Positions 45,028 to 57,342 of a stretch of 64,000 bases of DNA are shown in pieces. This stretch comes from Arabidopsis thaliana. Taxonomy: Eukaryota > Streptophyta > Magnoliopsida > Brassicales > Brassicaceae. The stretch covers positions 17,119,261 to 17,183,260 of the forward strand of contig NC_003074.8 of assembly GCF_000001735.4 (NCBI RefSeq). Direction: 5' to 3'. The position numbers were made by a program, and so were the translations under genes. The notes under the pieces are model-generated. The model saw only the letters and a program-made list of their open reading frames with translations. It did not search any database and was not told the DNA's origin. Position 1 is the stretch's first letter, and every line of letters begins with the position of its first letter.

Positions 45028-45716
45028 GATTGCCTGATTTTCAGCCTTGTTCCCCTCCCCCCCCCCCCCAAACTTTTCTGCTCTGAAAATTTCACCATCA
45101 ACTTACATTTTTCTTAAAATTCGTATAATCATTATCGTCGTTTCCCTCATCCCCGCTACAACTTCCTCCGTCGACATTGCTCTCACTCTCTGGAACGGTG
45201 AAATCAGGATCATCCAAATCGCTCTGATACAGTAACTCACTAACCTGCATATCTTTATTTGAATTCTCAAACCAGTAAGACATAATTTGAACTCGAACAC
45301 AAATTTCTCTCAAGAACCCTAGTTCTCAAAATCCCCAAATCGCGAATCCATTGAGTTAAATTAGAAGAAGAATGAAACGACGTGGTTTTGCCTTTGGGCT
45401 GTTTTGATTCAGGCCCAAATCGATTTTGATTCGGTTAAGCCCAAATCAATTGCAGGACAAATACGACGTCGTTTTGGTAATGGGTTGCTGAGTGATTATA
45501 TGGGCAATCTTAAACGTGGTTGCCTAAACGCGATTATATGGTTAAGTATGGTTTAATCACCGATTTAATTGGAGGCGTAGTTGTAGGAATGAATCCAAAA
45601 GTACATGTAGGAATTTTATGAAAAATGTAAGTTGATGGTGAATTTTCAGAGCAAAAAAGTTTGGGAGAAATTTTGAGAATGCAATAAGTGTTTGACTGAA
45701 AAATCAGGCAACCTAT
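45028..45716. repeat. Inverted duplication carrying the head of an unidentified gene
   Basis: Left arm 45028-45125 and right arm about 45600-45716 are inverted copies (CTCTGAAAATTTCACCATCA against TGATGGTGAATTTTCAGAG; TGCCTGATTTTCAG against CTGAAAAATCAGGCA). Sequence between them contains GGCCCA-type motifs and AACCCTAG. On the minus strand there is a short frame MSYWFENSNKDMQVSELL (45280 down to about 45115), acidic, ending at a donor-like AAAAAT|GTAAGTT. The right arm shows the same exon end and donor in the opposite direction. It may be a captured gene start or an inverted local duplication. Confidence 0.6.
45101..45280 (-). pseudogene. Exon 1-like fragment of an unknown gene
   Basis: From the ATG at 45280 the frame reads MSYWFENSNKDMQVSELLYQ and then an Asp/Glu/Ser-rich stretch to a consensus donor at about 45109. 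A second upstream in-frame ATG exists at 45313. A promoter-like block with GGCCCAAAT lies upstream. No downstream exon can be found between here and the next gene, so I treat it as an orphan 5' piece. The family is unrecognised. Confidence 0.4.
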
Positions 45717-46530
45717 AGTATATTTGTTCAAGTGAAAAGTAATATAGAAGAATATAATAGTTGTTGGAGAACAAAACTCACTAGTAATAATTAAAGAAAT
45801 TAATTTAAGGCTATATTTGATCGTTTTTGTTGTTAGTTTAGAGGGATTGCAAAGTTGCTAATATAATTTAATCGAATCTTCACATATCATGTTACATTCA
45901 TCACTAACCGACAGATTTGCTAGAAAGTAATTAAGACTCGCATGGACAGACACACAGACAGTGAAAAATAACATTTATAGATGCGGTCAAAGTTATACGC
46001 TCGTTGACTGCCAATAGTTTTATAGTACGAATTTTCCTTTTGTTGTTGGAATCTTCTTAACAAAATTTATAGGTAGATTAATCTCAATGATACTATCATC
46101 TATGCCAATATAAAATTGCTTCATAATCCAGAAGATATCATAAATGTTACTACTACACCCAATTATAAGATCACTAGCTCTCAAAAGATTATGTCACGAC
46201 TACTTTCTAGTATCGTCATGTATGTAATTTCTAAATAATATGCTAATAAATATATATAGTTCGTTCACCCAATGGCTCAAATCAACAAAATGATTCAAAC
46301 ATGGATTTTTCTTAGATTCGATTCCCATGCAACCACATTTATGCAGCATCCATGCAAACGATGTAGCCATGTAGACCCTATTTTATATACTTACATATAT
46401 GTATATATAATCGACACGTAAACGCAATTTTGTTATAAACTATCTCTCTCACTCTTCTCTCTCTCCACGCACAATATACACAAATATATAAACACATTTG
46501 GATCAATAGAAGGAATCACATTGTTGATTC
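45717..46530. promoter_or_regulatory. RTFL4 upstream region
   Basis: AT-rich sequence with TATATATA stretches near 46387-46410 and a CT-rich leader (CTATCTCTCTCACTCTTCTC at about 46440), the likely core promoter and 5' UTR of the RTFL4 gene. Nothing else is recognisable. Confidence 0.5.
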
Positions 46531-46965
46531 ATGGATGTTGAAAAGCTATGGAATCATACAAAGAAAGATTCCATCTTTCAAACTACTCATTTCTCTTCTT
46601 CTTCAAAACCTTTTTTCACAAGAAGCTTCTCAACAAAAACTTCATCTTCTCCATCATCCAAATCCCATTTCACTAGAAGCTTCTCAACAAAACCTTCGTC
46701 GTCTTCTAGTTCTTCAGATCTCATTTTCAGACGGAGTTTCTCCGCAAAGCCTAAAACATCGAAGTCTTTGCTTTTGTCTAGAAGCTGTTCCACGAAATCC
46801 TCAGCTGATTTATCTTCCAAGTCTTCTTCTCTATCTAGAATCTTGTCAAAGAAAGGAGCTTCCGTGACGGGAAAATGCTTCAAAGTAGCGAAGGAGCATA
46901 AGTCCCGCTTCTACATAATCAAACGCTGTGTTTTGATGCTCGTTTGCTGGCACAAACATTCTTGA
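46531..46965 (+). CDS. RTFL4: ROTUNDIFOLIA-like / DEVIL small polypeptide RTFL4 (DVL17)
   Basis: A single exon of 144 aa. The conserved RTF domain is at the C-terminus: KVAKEHKSRFYIIKRCVLML then VCWHKHS, residues about 117-144, with the invariant Arg, Cys and CWH residues. The N-terminal 110 residues are Ser/Lys-rich and built from a repeated module of about 20 residues (FTRSFSTK, FTRSFSTKP, FRRSFSAKP, LSRSCSTKS). Family members are plasma-membrane-associated peptides that restrain longitudinal cell proliferation in leaves. The symbol rests on position (At3g46613) and the motif. The first ATG of the frame was chosen; the C-terminal domain alone is the active part in relatives. Confidence 0.92.
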   Translation: MDVEKLWNHTKKDSIFQTTHFSSSSKPFFTRSFSTKTSSSPSSKSHFTRSFSTKPSSSSSSSDLIFRRSFSAKPKTSKSLLLSRSCSTKSSADLSSKSSSLSRILSKKGASVTGKCFKVAKEHKSRFYIIKRCVLMLVCWHKHS

Positions 46966-47739
46966 GATTCATTGCATTGGATCCAAATATAGAAGAGAAT
47001 CTTTGTGGAAGCAAAAAGAATTATTAAATTTATAACTATGAAAAGAGTATTCCATTTGCATTTGGTTATATTCTTTCGTTAACCCGTCTTTTTCTTCTAT
47101 CAATGACCGTATTTGGTATAAACAACCATCTCTATTGCGTATTATTTCTGACTTCATCTTATTATTCTGCATTTTTTGAAAATAATGAATAAAGTTACAA
47201 AAATGAATAATTTTGAAGTTTTTTTTGCACAAAACACTCTCTTAAACTATTGGTAAGTACACAGTTTTGATTCATAGTATTGGAATGTAATCGACCTTCT
47301 TATCCTAAGTGTCTGAATCTTGAAAGGAAAACTTGAAATGGCATTTGGCATAAACTAAACTAAAGGTTGTTTCACTCTTAGGCGAAGTTTTTTTTTTTTC
47401 AAAGGCTAAGTTAGTACACAAGTCTAGATATTAAGTAGCATAATTTCATGACAATAGTTCCATGCTACTTATAATATAGTTGGTGGGAATTTAGTTTAAA
47501 TATTTATACGTAAGGGAATCAATTTGAAATCTCACATATAATTATAGAAAACAATTTTAATTAGAAAGATAGTAGCAAATAACATATGTTTAAAAAATTA
47601 TTTTATTTATTACTAAAATTTGAAAGATACATGCATGAACTATCAACTTATGACTATAATTATAAGTCTCGAGACCGTTTTGATTAATTAGTACAATAAA
47701 TAACCCTTACACATCTCGACACTAACGTACGTTGTACAA

Positions 47740-48024
47740 AAACCAAAGAAGAAGAAACATTCCATGTAATTGTTTGAAGTGTGGCCGTAGATGAAATAAG
47801 CATCACGTGGAGGCTGAGCCAAAGAACGACTCACAATCGATTCTATGAAGTCTCGAAGTCTACTAATAGTTGATGACCTTCGAAACGCATAGGAACCTCA
47901 AAAGAGATTTCACCGGAAGTCTTTTTAGTATTTCAACCGTAACATGGAGGGGTAATTGGATATCTCCACAGTGAAGAAGTCGTAGTGTCGACGATAGTGA
48001 GGTCTCTTCGTGTCCTCTCTTCAT
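47740..48024 (-). pseudogene. F-box protein, N-terminal fragment
   Basis: From the ATG at 48024 the frame gives MKRGHEETSLSS and then an F-box, LPLHVTVEILKRLPVKSLLR followed by FLCVSK. A one-base frame change follows, after which the reading continues SSTISRLRDFIESIVSRSLA and QPPRDAYFIYGHTSNNYMEC, typical of FBA_3-type F-box proteins. The rest of the protein is missing. Site II motifs (GGGCCTAC, AAGCCCAAG, about 48105-48130) lie upstream. The FBA-domain half of a similar protein occurs at 57343-57991 on the other strand. Confidence 0.75.
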
Positions 48025-48649
48025 CGCCTCTGTTTTATGAAACCCTAGAGATCACTTGTAAACTTATATGTCACGTAAGTGGAAAATTAGGTTGTCTTTC
48101 TCGGGCCTACAAATTAGAAAAGCCCAAGTTTTTGTAGGCGATACGAAAAGTCAACGCTAATGATTACTTTCCTTGTTCCAAGAATATGGGAACATGACCC
48201 ATGCCCGTTTCTCCACTTTCTTCAGTGTAGGAACTTAATAGTTCCAAGCTTTCTCCTTCGTAAAGTCCAAAAGAAAACAGATAAAGGCAGAGAGGCTTTT
48301 TTCCCACTGAAACTGTTGTTCTTGTGCTGAGTTTATGATTTTATTGGAACCGCATTATTCCTTGGATGATTTGAATATAATTTGGATAATCCGTTAAAAT
48401 TTAGCTTCTGCAAAAACAAATCTAAGAAGAATTATCATTAATTTTACATATCTGATTGTGTTATAATAATCAGTGTTCAAGAAAGAAAGAGCTAGGGACT
48501 AGTCGTCATGTATGTGATTTAAGGCGATTTGTGTATAAATATATAATATATAATACAATGTATATTGGTTTTTATATACATAATATAAAAGGATAAAAGT
48601 TTTTAAAGAATGTATATTGGTTTACACAACGTTTTACATGTATAATATA

Positions 48650-51600
48650 GAAACTCACACGACGTTGTGATTTATTTACTTTGTGGTGTGTGTTTTTTTC
48701 CTGCTCGTTTGTTATGTTGTATTTGAGGTTGTTGCGTTTGAGTGTATTTTGAAAGTAGTATGTATTAGGAGTTTATTTGTTTACCTGACCTTTCATTTTC
48801 TCATTGGCAGATAAATCTCTTCTTGAAGTTATGTTTCTCTGCATAAAAAACCCTCTTTCTTGAAAGCAAAACAATGCTGTTAGCAGTAAACTATATATAA
48901 GCAGAGTAATCAGGACCCTAATTGTCTAACTGAACACATGGAACAATAGATAAAACTAGAAAAAATTATGTGAAGAAAGAAACTTACGACGAATTCAGAA
49001 TTCTCCAGAGTCTACTCTAATGCGAGATTGATTGTTGGCTCGCATTTTTTCCTTTTAGTCCTGCCATGACCAGGATAATGCAGTATTATGAACCAACAAC
49101 TGCAGAATAATGCCAAGTGTTGTAAGAGATTAAATTACCTTAAAAGGAAGTGCCGAGGGAATATCAAGTGGTCGTCTCGTGTCCAAAAAGCTTCTCTAAC
49201 AGCTAACATCTTATCTCTAAAATCTTTAGTATTTTACCTTAAAAAATAAAGATCAAATAAGTTCAAATATTTCCCAAACGTTATATAAAAATCAGTGCAT
49301 AGGTTGTTTACTCGGTTTTCATCCAAACGGAGAGATTCATAAACACCACAAACGTTCTGCATCAAGAAACAAACTCATGTCATTTCTTTGATGGTAATAC
49401 ACTAGTACTGGAGAAAATAAGATGTCACGAGAATTATGTAACAAAGTACCACACAATAAATTATACATATTATAGATTGTGAGTAATACCAGTAAACATC
49501 TAACAGAGAACAAGAGAGTATAATCACCTGACCCTTCATTTTTCGAGGCAACTGAATTGCTTCATTGAATCTAGATTTTTCAGCTTAAGAATCCTATATC
49601 GTTTGACCAAATACAGAATCATATATCGTGATCTAACTCATTATGTTACCAGTAAACTATGAGTAAAGACAAAAGACCAAGGTACTTACTGGAAATCTTA
49701 CTTAACCAGTTAACCGGATCCAAGCCTATATGCTTGTCCAAAGCTGAAAACCAAAAAAATTGTTTATCTTCATAGTAATATTGAAAAGGTTTACGAAGTA
49801 TGATGGAAACTAGTTATTATTGTGTTAATTTCTCCTTTGCGAAGTATGAATTTATAAGCATTTTGTGTAAAGCAAAAGTAAGGTTCTCGTTTCTTTTCTT
49901 GGATTTTGAATCATCACCGAATTTCCATTCACATGAACAGAACGTAAAATTTGACAAATCAAAACATATCTACATTGATTACCTGTTTGTTTTTGTATGC
50001 AAAGCACAGTTTTCCCTCGTAGGCGCTTGAATTCCTCTTTCAAAATAACATAAAAGTTTACGAACTTGTTAAACAACATACTGAACGTCAATATGACTAA
50101 CAATAGTTGTAAGATACTAAAATGGAAAGACAAGGAGACTTCACAAGATATTGACTTGGCAACATAATGGCATTGTTCTTGCCAATAAAGAAAGATTGAA
50201 TTTTTTTTTTCCTGTGTCTAGTATTGTGTTGAATTTTATTATTGTGTTATGTTGTGTTGTGTTCGAGGGTGCTTTGAGTTTATCTGCGTGACGTGTTTTT
50301 TTTTGCATCGTGTTTCAGTTTCACGTGTTTATGTTTGAATTTTGTTGTCTTTCGGTGTGTTTTGAGTTTAGGTGATTGCATGTATATGTATTCGTAAAGT
50401 TGTGTGTTTCTAGATAGTTTGAGGAACCAAAACAAGCCAAGCCACCAAGGCTCATCAAATGCAAATAACATGTAGGGAAGAATACATGAGAATTGAGTAT
50501 ATACACATGAGAATAGAGGAAACTTTACTTTACCTGACCTCTCATATGCTCTTGCTGCAAAATCGTCTCTCATTTGCTCTTGGCAAGGACCTTTGTTCTT
50601 TACAGAATAAGGATCCACTCTCTAGAATTCAAAGCATTTTGTTAGCAAACATTATGTGCAGAGCAAAGCAGGATCCTAACACAACATACAAACAATATAT
50701 AAAAACTACAAAATCAATGCAAAGAAAATATATGGTAAGAATCTTACAGAGGCTGACTGGTTTTCATCTCTTGTTCTTTAAATCTTCACGGAACATGCTG
50801 TATAACGAAAAACCCGAATAGAAAACATAACCCTTCAAGTTAGAAAATATCAAGAGAATGTCAACTGTTGTAAGAGGTGATGAAAAAATTTAATCACCTT
50901 AGCACTGAAGAATATATTTGTTGTCTCATATGCACGAGACTTTCCAAGAAGAAGAATCTGATCCCTGATTTCGTTAGTATTGTACCATGGAAATCAAGAT
51001 CTAGTAGAGAAATGTGATATGCCTTATTAGTTCTTGCAAGTTAAAAACCATTCAAACACGTCATACATTTCCAAACAACATTGTATCAGTGTGTGTAATT
51101 TATATACCTGGCCCTTCTTCTTTCGAGGAGACTGGATGGCTTTCTTAAAGTTGGTTCTTTTCCGCTTAAGAATCGTCTATCTTTGTACAAAACCATTATG
51201 TTAGCAGTCTATACACAAGACCATAATTTGTTTACAAAAACTCTAAAAAGGGATGAAGATAGTTTATCTACCTGATCCTTCGTTTTTACGAGGCAATTGA
51301 ATCACTTTCCTAAGTTTAGCTATTTTCATCTTAAGAGTTCTCCATCTTGATACAAAACCATTCTAATAGCAGTTACTAAGCATATAAGACTATAAATAAA
51401 CCACATAAATAATGCTAATTAAGAAACTTATTGGAATTTATTGAGTTGGATCCAAGCTGGGATTCGACTGCTTTGCTCTTGTTGTTTCTGTTAATCTTGA
51501 CAAGGAAACAATGTCCACAAAACATGTTTATTACGTATGATAAATATTCTTTGTGAAATAAGTATTAATAAGAAAATTTGTATGAAGAAACTTCACCTTG

Positions 51601-54600
51601 AAACTTGTGTTTTTCTTTAAGTTTGAAGTATCACTAAGTATCCCTTCACATGAAATCACATGATGAAACATATCTAAGTAAATATATTTATTTTTGTATG
51701 ACACCGTTTGAGCTTGTGTGGCTTGGATTTCATTTTTAGAGTAGCATAACTACTTAGATTCAATGTGACCAAAAAAAAATTAATAGTTGTAAAAGACTAA
51801 AAAAGAAAGAGAAAGAAATTTTCCCTGAAATTGACATAGCAACAAAATCCCAAAGTTTTTAACTATAAAGAAAAATATTGATTGTTTTTTTTCGTTCTTT
51901 TATGTGTCTAGTTTTGTGTTGTGCTGTATTTTATTTCTTGTGTTATGTGGAGTTTGAGCTTTGTTTCGTTTGAGTATGTTTACAATTTTGTTTGCGTGTG
52001 ATGTGATTTTTTTTGTAGAGTTTGAGTTTTGTGTGTTTATGTTTGAGTTTATGTTGTCTTTGGGTGTGTTTTGAGTTTGAGTGTTTTCCGTGTTTGTGAA
52101 AGTGTGTGTTTTCAGATATTGTGAGTAACCAAAACAAAGCCAAGATAGCTATGCATGACACAATTGACATGAGAATAAAGTGAGAGATATCTGACCTCCC
52201 ACATGCTTTACCTTCGAAATGTTTTGTTCTTTGGACCTCAAAGATATCTCCATGAAGCAGGGCACAAAACCCCTCATTTTCTCTTGGCTACTGAATCAAA
52301 GTTTCACCTGAAAGTACATCATACAAATAGGACAATAAAATGAAACCACAAAATCACTGCCAAGAAAGAAAAAAACTTGGTAAGAGTCTTACAGATCCAA
52401 AATCTGACTGGTTGCTAATATTTTCTACTTTTAATCTTGACGGATAATGCGTTAACGACGAATACAACAGAAAAACATAACTATCAAAGTTAGAAAAACA
52501 ATCTCATTTTAAGAACACATTAAGGAGACTGCATCATCTTAGGAACACATATAATTTAAAGAGTGCTTTAAAACTTACATCAATGTCCCCGTCTCCAAAT
52601 TGAGATATGAATTGCCACTTGATTGCTGAATCATATGACCACAAGACTGATAAGAGCTTGAAACATTAACATGCAATTATTGAAACACGGGATATCGAGA
52701 TAAACAATGTATGTGATGCCATAGAATCTTCTTGTAAGAATATAACAATTAACCATTTTTTCCGAATCAATCTCCACAGAGCCAAAACGATACAATAAAA
52801 AACATTAGTTTGAGTAACCCTAACAAGCCAAGGTATCTCATCAAATGCAAATAACCTGTAGGGACGAATTAGTCACCTTAGCACTGAGAAAATATTTGGT
52901 TGTTCATGTGAGAAAGACTCTCCAACAGCTAGAATCTGATCCCTGACTTCGTTTGTATTGTACTTGGAGATCGAGATCTAAAACAGAAATATGATATGTT
53001 TTATTAGTTTCTACAAGTTATAGATCACTTAAACACATCAAACATTTTGAGAAAGAAACATTATAAGTGTTTATCTACCTGACCCTTCTTCTTTAACGGA
53101 GACTGAATGGCTTTCTTAAGTTTGGTTCGTTTCCGATCAAGAATCTTCTATCTTGGTACAAAACTATTATATTAGCAGTATACTTAATACACAAGACCAT
53201 AGAAAAACTACAAAGAGTTTGAAAAGAGACAAAGATAGTTTTTCTACCTGACCCTCCTTTAACCGAGGCGACGAAATCACTTTCCCAATTATTTTTCACC
53301 ACAAGAGTCGTACTCCATCTTGAGACAACACCATTCATATAGCAGTTAATAAATACATACGACTACTAAATAAAACTACAAAACAGTGCTAATAAAGAAA
53401 CTTGCTGGAAATCTTACTGACTAATCCAGTGATCCCACTGTTTGGCTCCTACTATTTCTGTTTATCTTGATAAGGACACAATGTCCACAACTGAAATGTT
53501 GAACATGTTGATATATGAAAACCAGTTTTTACAACACGATTTGTCTTCTGTGAAGTATGTATTAATAAGAAAATGTGTATGAGAAAAAATCGAGAAACTT
53601 CACCTTAAAACTCTAGTGTTTTTTCCTTCGATTTTGAATCATCACAGAGTATCCCTTCACAAGAAATGACAGTATGAAACATATGTAAGTAAATGTATTG
53701 ATTACCTCTTTAGTTTTGTATGCAGGACACTGTTTTCGCTTGTACTGGCTTGAATTTCACTTTGAGAGCAGCATAAAAAGTAATTAGATTCAATGTGACA
53801 AAATAATTGATAGTTGTAAAAGACAAAGAAATGAGAAGAGAACGATACTTCACCTGAAATTGACTAGGCAACTGAATCTCAAACTTCTTACCAATACAAA
53901 AAGATATTGATCGTGAAGTTTTGTTTTTTTGTCCCTTTTTTGGTGTCTACTTTTGTGGTGTGCTGTATTTTGTTTCTTTTGTTATGTTGTGTTTGAGTGT
54001 GTTTAGATTTTTGTTACGTGAGATGTGCTTGTTTGAGTTTTGTGTGTATGTTTGAGTTTTGTTTTGTGTTTGGGTGTGTTTTGATTTAGAGTGCATTGTG
54101 ATGGAGTAATTTTTCGTGTCTGTGAAATTGTGTGTTTTAAGATAGTGTGAGTAACCCAAACAAAGCCTAGACAACTTGGCTAATCAAATGCAAACACCCT
54201 GTTGAGATGATCCTGAGAACCTATGCATGATACAATAGACATGAGAATAAATGAAGCGATATCTAACCTCTCATATGCACTTGGTTACATATTCACCTTC
54301 GAAATTTTGTTCTCTTGACCTGAAAATTACCAGCAAGAGGCCGGAAACACGACCCCTCGTTTGCCTCTTGGCTACTAAACCAAAATTTCACCTGAAAGTA
54401 CAACACAAACAATAAATTGAAACCACAAATCAATGCCAAAATAAATAAAAAAACACTAGGTAGAGTCTTACTGAGCCAAAATCTGACTGCATGCTACTTT
54501 ACAGATCATGCTTTATAATGAAGAACCCAACTGAAAACATAACTCTTCAAGTTAGAAAAACAATCTAACTCCAGAGGAATATAAACTGCAATATCGTACC

Positions 54601-56302
54601 TTGGAAATCGAGATCTATATGATATGTTTTTTTAGTTGATATCACTTAAACACGTTAGAAATTAGTAGAAAACATTGTATCAAAGTGTGTTTATCTACCT
54701 GACCCTTCTTTTTACGGAGAGATTGAATAGCTTTCTTAAATTTGGTTCTTTTCCACTTAAGAATCGCCTATCCTGGTACAGAACCATTATGTTAGCAGTA
54801 TACACAAGACCATTAGAAAACTACAAAAACTCTGAAAAGAGATGAAGGTAGTTTATCTACCTGATATTTCCTTTCTCCGAGGCAACTGAAGTACTTTCCT
54901 AAGTTTAGTTATATTCAGCTTAAGGGTCGTCCATCTTGATACAAAATCATTCTAATAGCAGTAACTATATACATAAGACTGTAAAATTAAATCACAAAAT
55001 AATGCTAATTAAGAAACTTACAAATTCTGATCCAAGCCTGATTCGACTTCTTTGCTCCTGTTGTTTCTGTTAATCTTGACAAAGGAAACAATGTCCACAA
55101 CTCAAATATTGAACATGCTTATTAAGTTTGAATAAAACAAGTTTTTACGAGTGCATTTGTCCTTTGTGAAGTATGTATTGAGTAGAAATAGATAAACTTC
55201 ACCTTATAACTCTAGCTTTTATCTTGCATTTTGAATCATCACCGAGCTTCCCTGATATGTCTGAGTCATGGAAAGTAACATAACTAATATCAAAATAAAT
55301 TTCGTATGCAGGACACCGCTTCTGCTTGTAGTGGGCCTAGTGTCTTTGATGAGTTTTTCTTTTGGAATAGCATCAAAGTAAGAATTGCTAACAAAATATA
55401 CTAAGCGTCAATTGACTTAGCAACTGAATCTCAAAGTTCACCTGAAATTGACTTAGCAACAGAAAATGATTAATAGTCGTAAGATACCAAGAAAGGAAAG
55501 AAAATAAGAAGAGATACTTCACATGAATTTGACTTAGCAACAAAATCTCAAAGTTCTTAGTTACCAACTGAGAAAAAAAGATGTTAATCGTGAAGTTATT
55601 GTTTTTTTCTTTTGGTGTCTAGTTTTTTGTTGTGCTATATTTAATTTCTAGTGTTATGTTGTGTTTGAGTGTGTTTAGAGTTTTGTTGCGTGTAATGTGA
55701 ATTGTTTTTGTGTTGCATTTGAGTTTTGTTTGTGTTATGTTTGACTTTTGTTGTCTTTGGGTGTGCTCTGAGTTTGAGTGCATTGTGTTTGTTGTGTTTG
55801 TTATGTCTGTGAACGTGTGTGTTTCTAGATAGTGTGAGTAACCCTAACAAGTCAAGACATAATAGATGAACTTATGCATGACACAATAGACATGAAATTA
55901 GAGGGAGAGATATCTGACCTCTCATATGATTTTGGCTACAAAATCACCTTCGAAATTTTTGTTCTCTGGACCTCAAAGATATCTACATGAAGAAGGAGAC
56001 ACAACCCCTCATTTCCTTTTGCTTACTGAGCCAAAAACTTCTCTTGAAATACTGCACCTGAAAGTACAACAGTAAATGAAACTACCCAAATAAATGCCAG
56101 GCCTTATAGAGCCAAAATCTAACTGCTTACTAATATAACTATCAAAGATAGAAAAACAATCTCACTCATGAGAACACATTAAGATAATAGAAAGAGACTC
56201 CAATACATCATCTAGGCAACAAATTATACTTTAAAACAGTGTTTCAAAACTTACATTAATGTTCCCATCTCCAAATTGAGATATGAATTGCCACTTGATA
56301 GC
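48650..56302. repeat. Tandem array of about 1.65-2.1 kb units
   Basis: Landmarks recur in fixed order. The block TGTCTAGTTTTGTGTTGTG lies at about 50214, 51905, 53945 and 55616, with a worn relative near 48690. The SDFGS block lies near 50746, 52394, 54470 and 56110. The block TTTCTGTTAATCTTGACAA lies near 51485, 53455 and 55065. Unit lengths from the SDFGS block are about 1648, 2076 and 1640 bp. The long unit keeps a segment (including the AIKWQF block) absent from its neighbours. Copies differ by many substitutions and indels, so the amplification is old. Confidence 0.8.
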
Positions 56303-57120
56303 CTGAATCATATGACCACAAGACTAATTAGATCTCGGAAATCAACCATTTTAAACATGCAAATAAGAAACACAAATTCACAGATTGTTCTTGCATGAAT
56401 ATAACAATCAACCATTTTTTTCCTTTTTCAAAATAAATCTTCACGAATTCACGAATAAAGACAGTGATGGACTCATAATGACTCCACAACCAAAGAAAGA
56501 TCCATTAGTCCAGATTATGCGAATATGATTGCTTCCTTAAAATCCCAAAACGATACAATCAAAATCATGGACTAAAAGTTGGTTTTTAAATCGTTGGTTT
56601 TTTTAGCCATTCAGACTCATCAATTTCAACAAGTAAGAGAGACATTTAGACTCTATTCAACTGTTTCAGAACATTAAAAGTCTCCGATCACCAAATTTAA
56701 AACCTATCGAACAAGATAGACATTATCCTAATAGAAAGATCCCAGAACCATCAAACCTCTAAATTCCAACAGAAATCAACGAAAGCAAATTCCAAATCCA
56801 AACCCTAGATTCCCAAATTAACCAAGAAGATAGAGAGATCGAAACATTTCGTACCTTCTTCGATTTCGTAAGACTATCACACGATCAGGATTCAAACCAA
56901 TAGACAAGTAATAATCCTTGCATTAATCATCTGATTATCATCGACCCAAAATCAAAACCCTTTGATCCCGATTTGAATTTGACCCAACGAATCAGAGACG
57001 CAATTCAATTGATCGGAGAAAAGAATCAGAAGAAGATAGAAAATGAAAATCGCTTCTCCATGCGAATATGTAAACCCTAACGCATTTTTCTCAAAGAGGA
57101 TTTGAAGAAATGAATTTTGA
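48650..57120 (-). ncRNA. Tandemly amplified multi-exon transcription unit (coding status unclear)
   Basis: The minus strand shows a leader-like exon (about 57120 down to 56855, ending CGAAGAAG|GTACGAAA) that contains several short upstream ORFs. Many exon-like blocks with proper AG and GT ends follow, repeated in units. Blocks include AIKWQFISQFGDG (56255-56302; again 52579-52625), a lysine-rich exon TILKRKRTNFKKAIQSPRKK (51108-51176 with relatives near 49526, 53076 and 54697), a related partner exon beginning TLKMKIAKLRKVIQ (near 51270, 53244, 54858), a 15-nt block SDFGS, and DPYSVKNKGPCQEQMRDDFA (50534-50617). Some copies carry stops, so the locus is either a long non-coding RNA or a decaying repetitive gene. 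No family was recognised. Confidence 0.5.
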
Positions 57121-57160
57121 AATTTCAACTTTCGCTAACCGTTACTTGTGGAAGGGGAAG
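56855..57160 (-). promoter_or_regulatory. Probable first exon and start region of the repetitive transcription unit
   Basis: The composition changes sharply to leader-like sequence containing AACCCTAGATT and GTAAACCCTAAC (telo-box-like) and ends on the minus strand with a consensus donor AAG|GTACGAAAT. Three short upstream ORFs occur before the donor. It is followed leftwards by the repeated exon blocks. Confidence 0.5.
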
Positions 57161-57342
57161 AGTTAACGTTGGCAAATAGAGTAAGTGAGGCCAGAACTAT
57201 TTAACCGGCTCTTTTGAAACAATCAGCATGTTAATTTACGATTATGACCCTGAGTTTTCAAAATTTGTTTCCCGCTTTTGAGTTAGAATCACATACACGC
57301 TAGAGTAGTTTAAACGTCGTGTAAACCACCAACCCAAACTAA

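Noticed and set aside
46969-47232. 87-codon minus-strand frame beside RTFL4
   Set aside because: AT-rich chance frame overlapping the RTFL4 3' UTR; no motif.
48650-56302. CRISPR-like or satellite array
   Set aside because: Units are kilobase-sized, exon-bearing and diverged; there are no short identical repeats with unique spacers.
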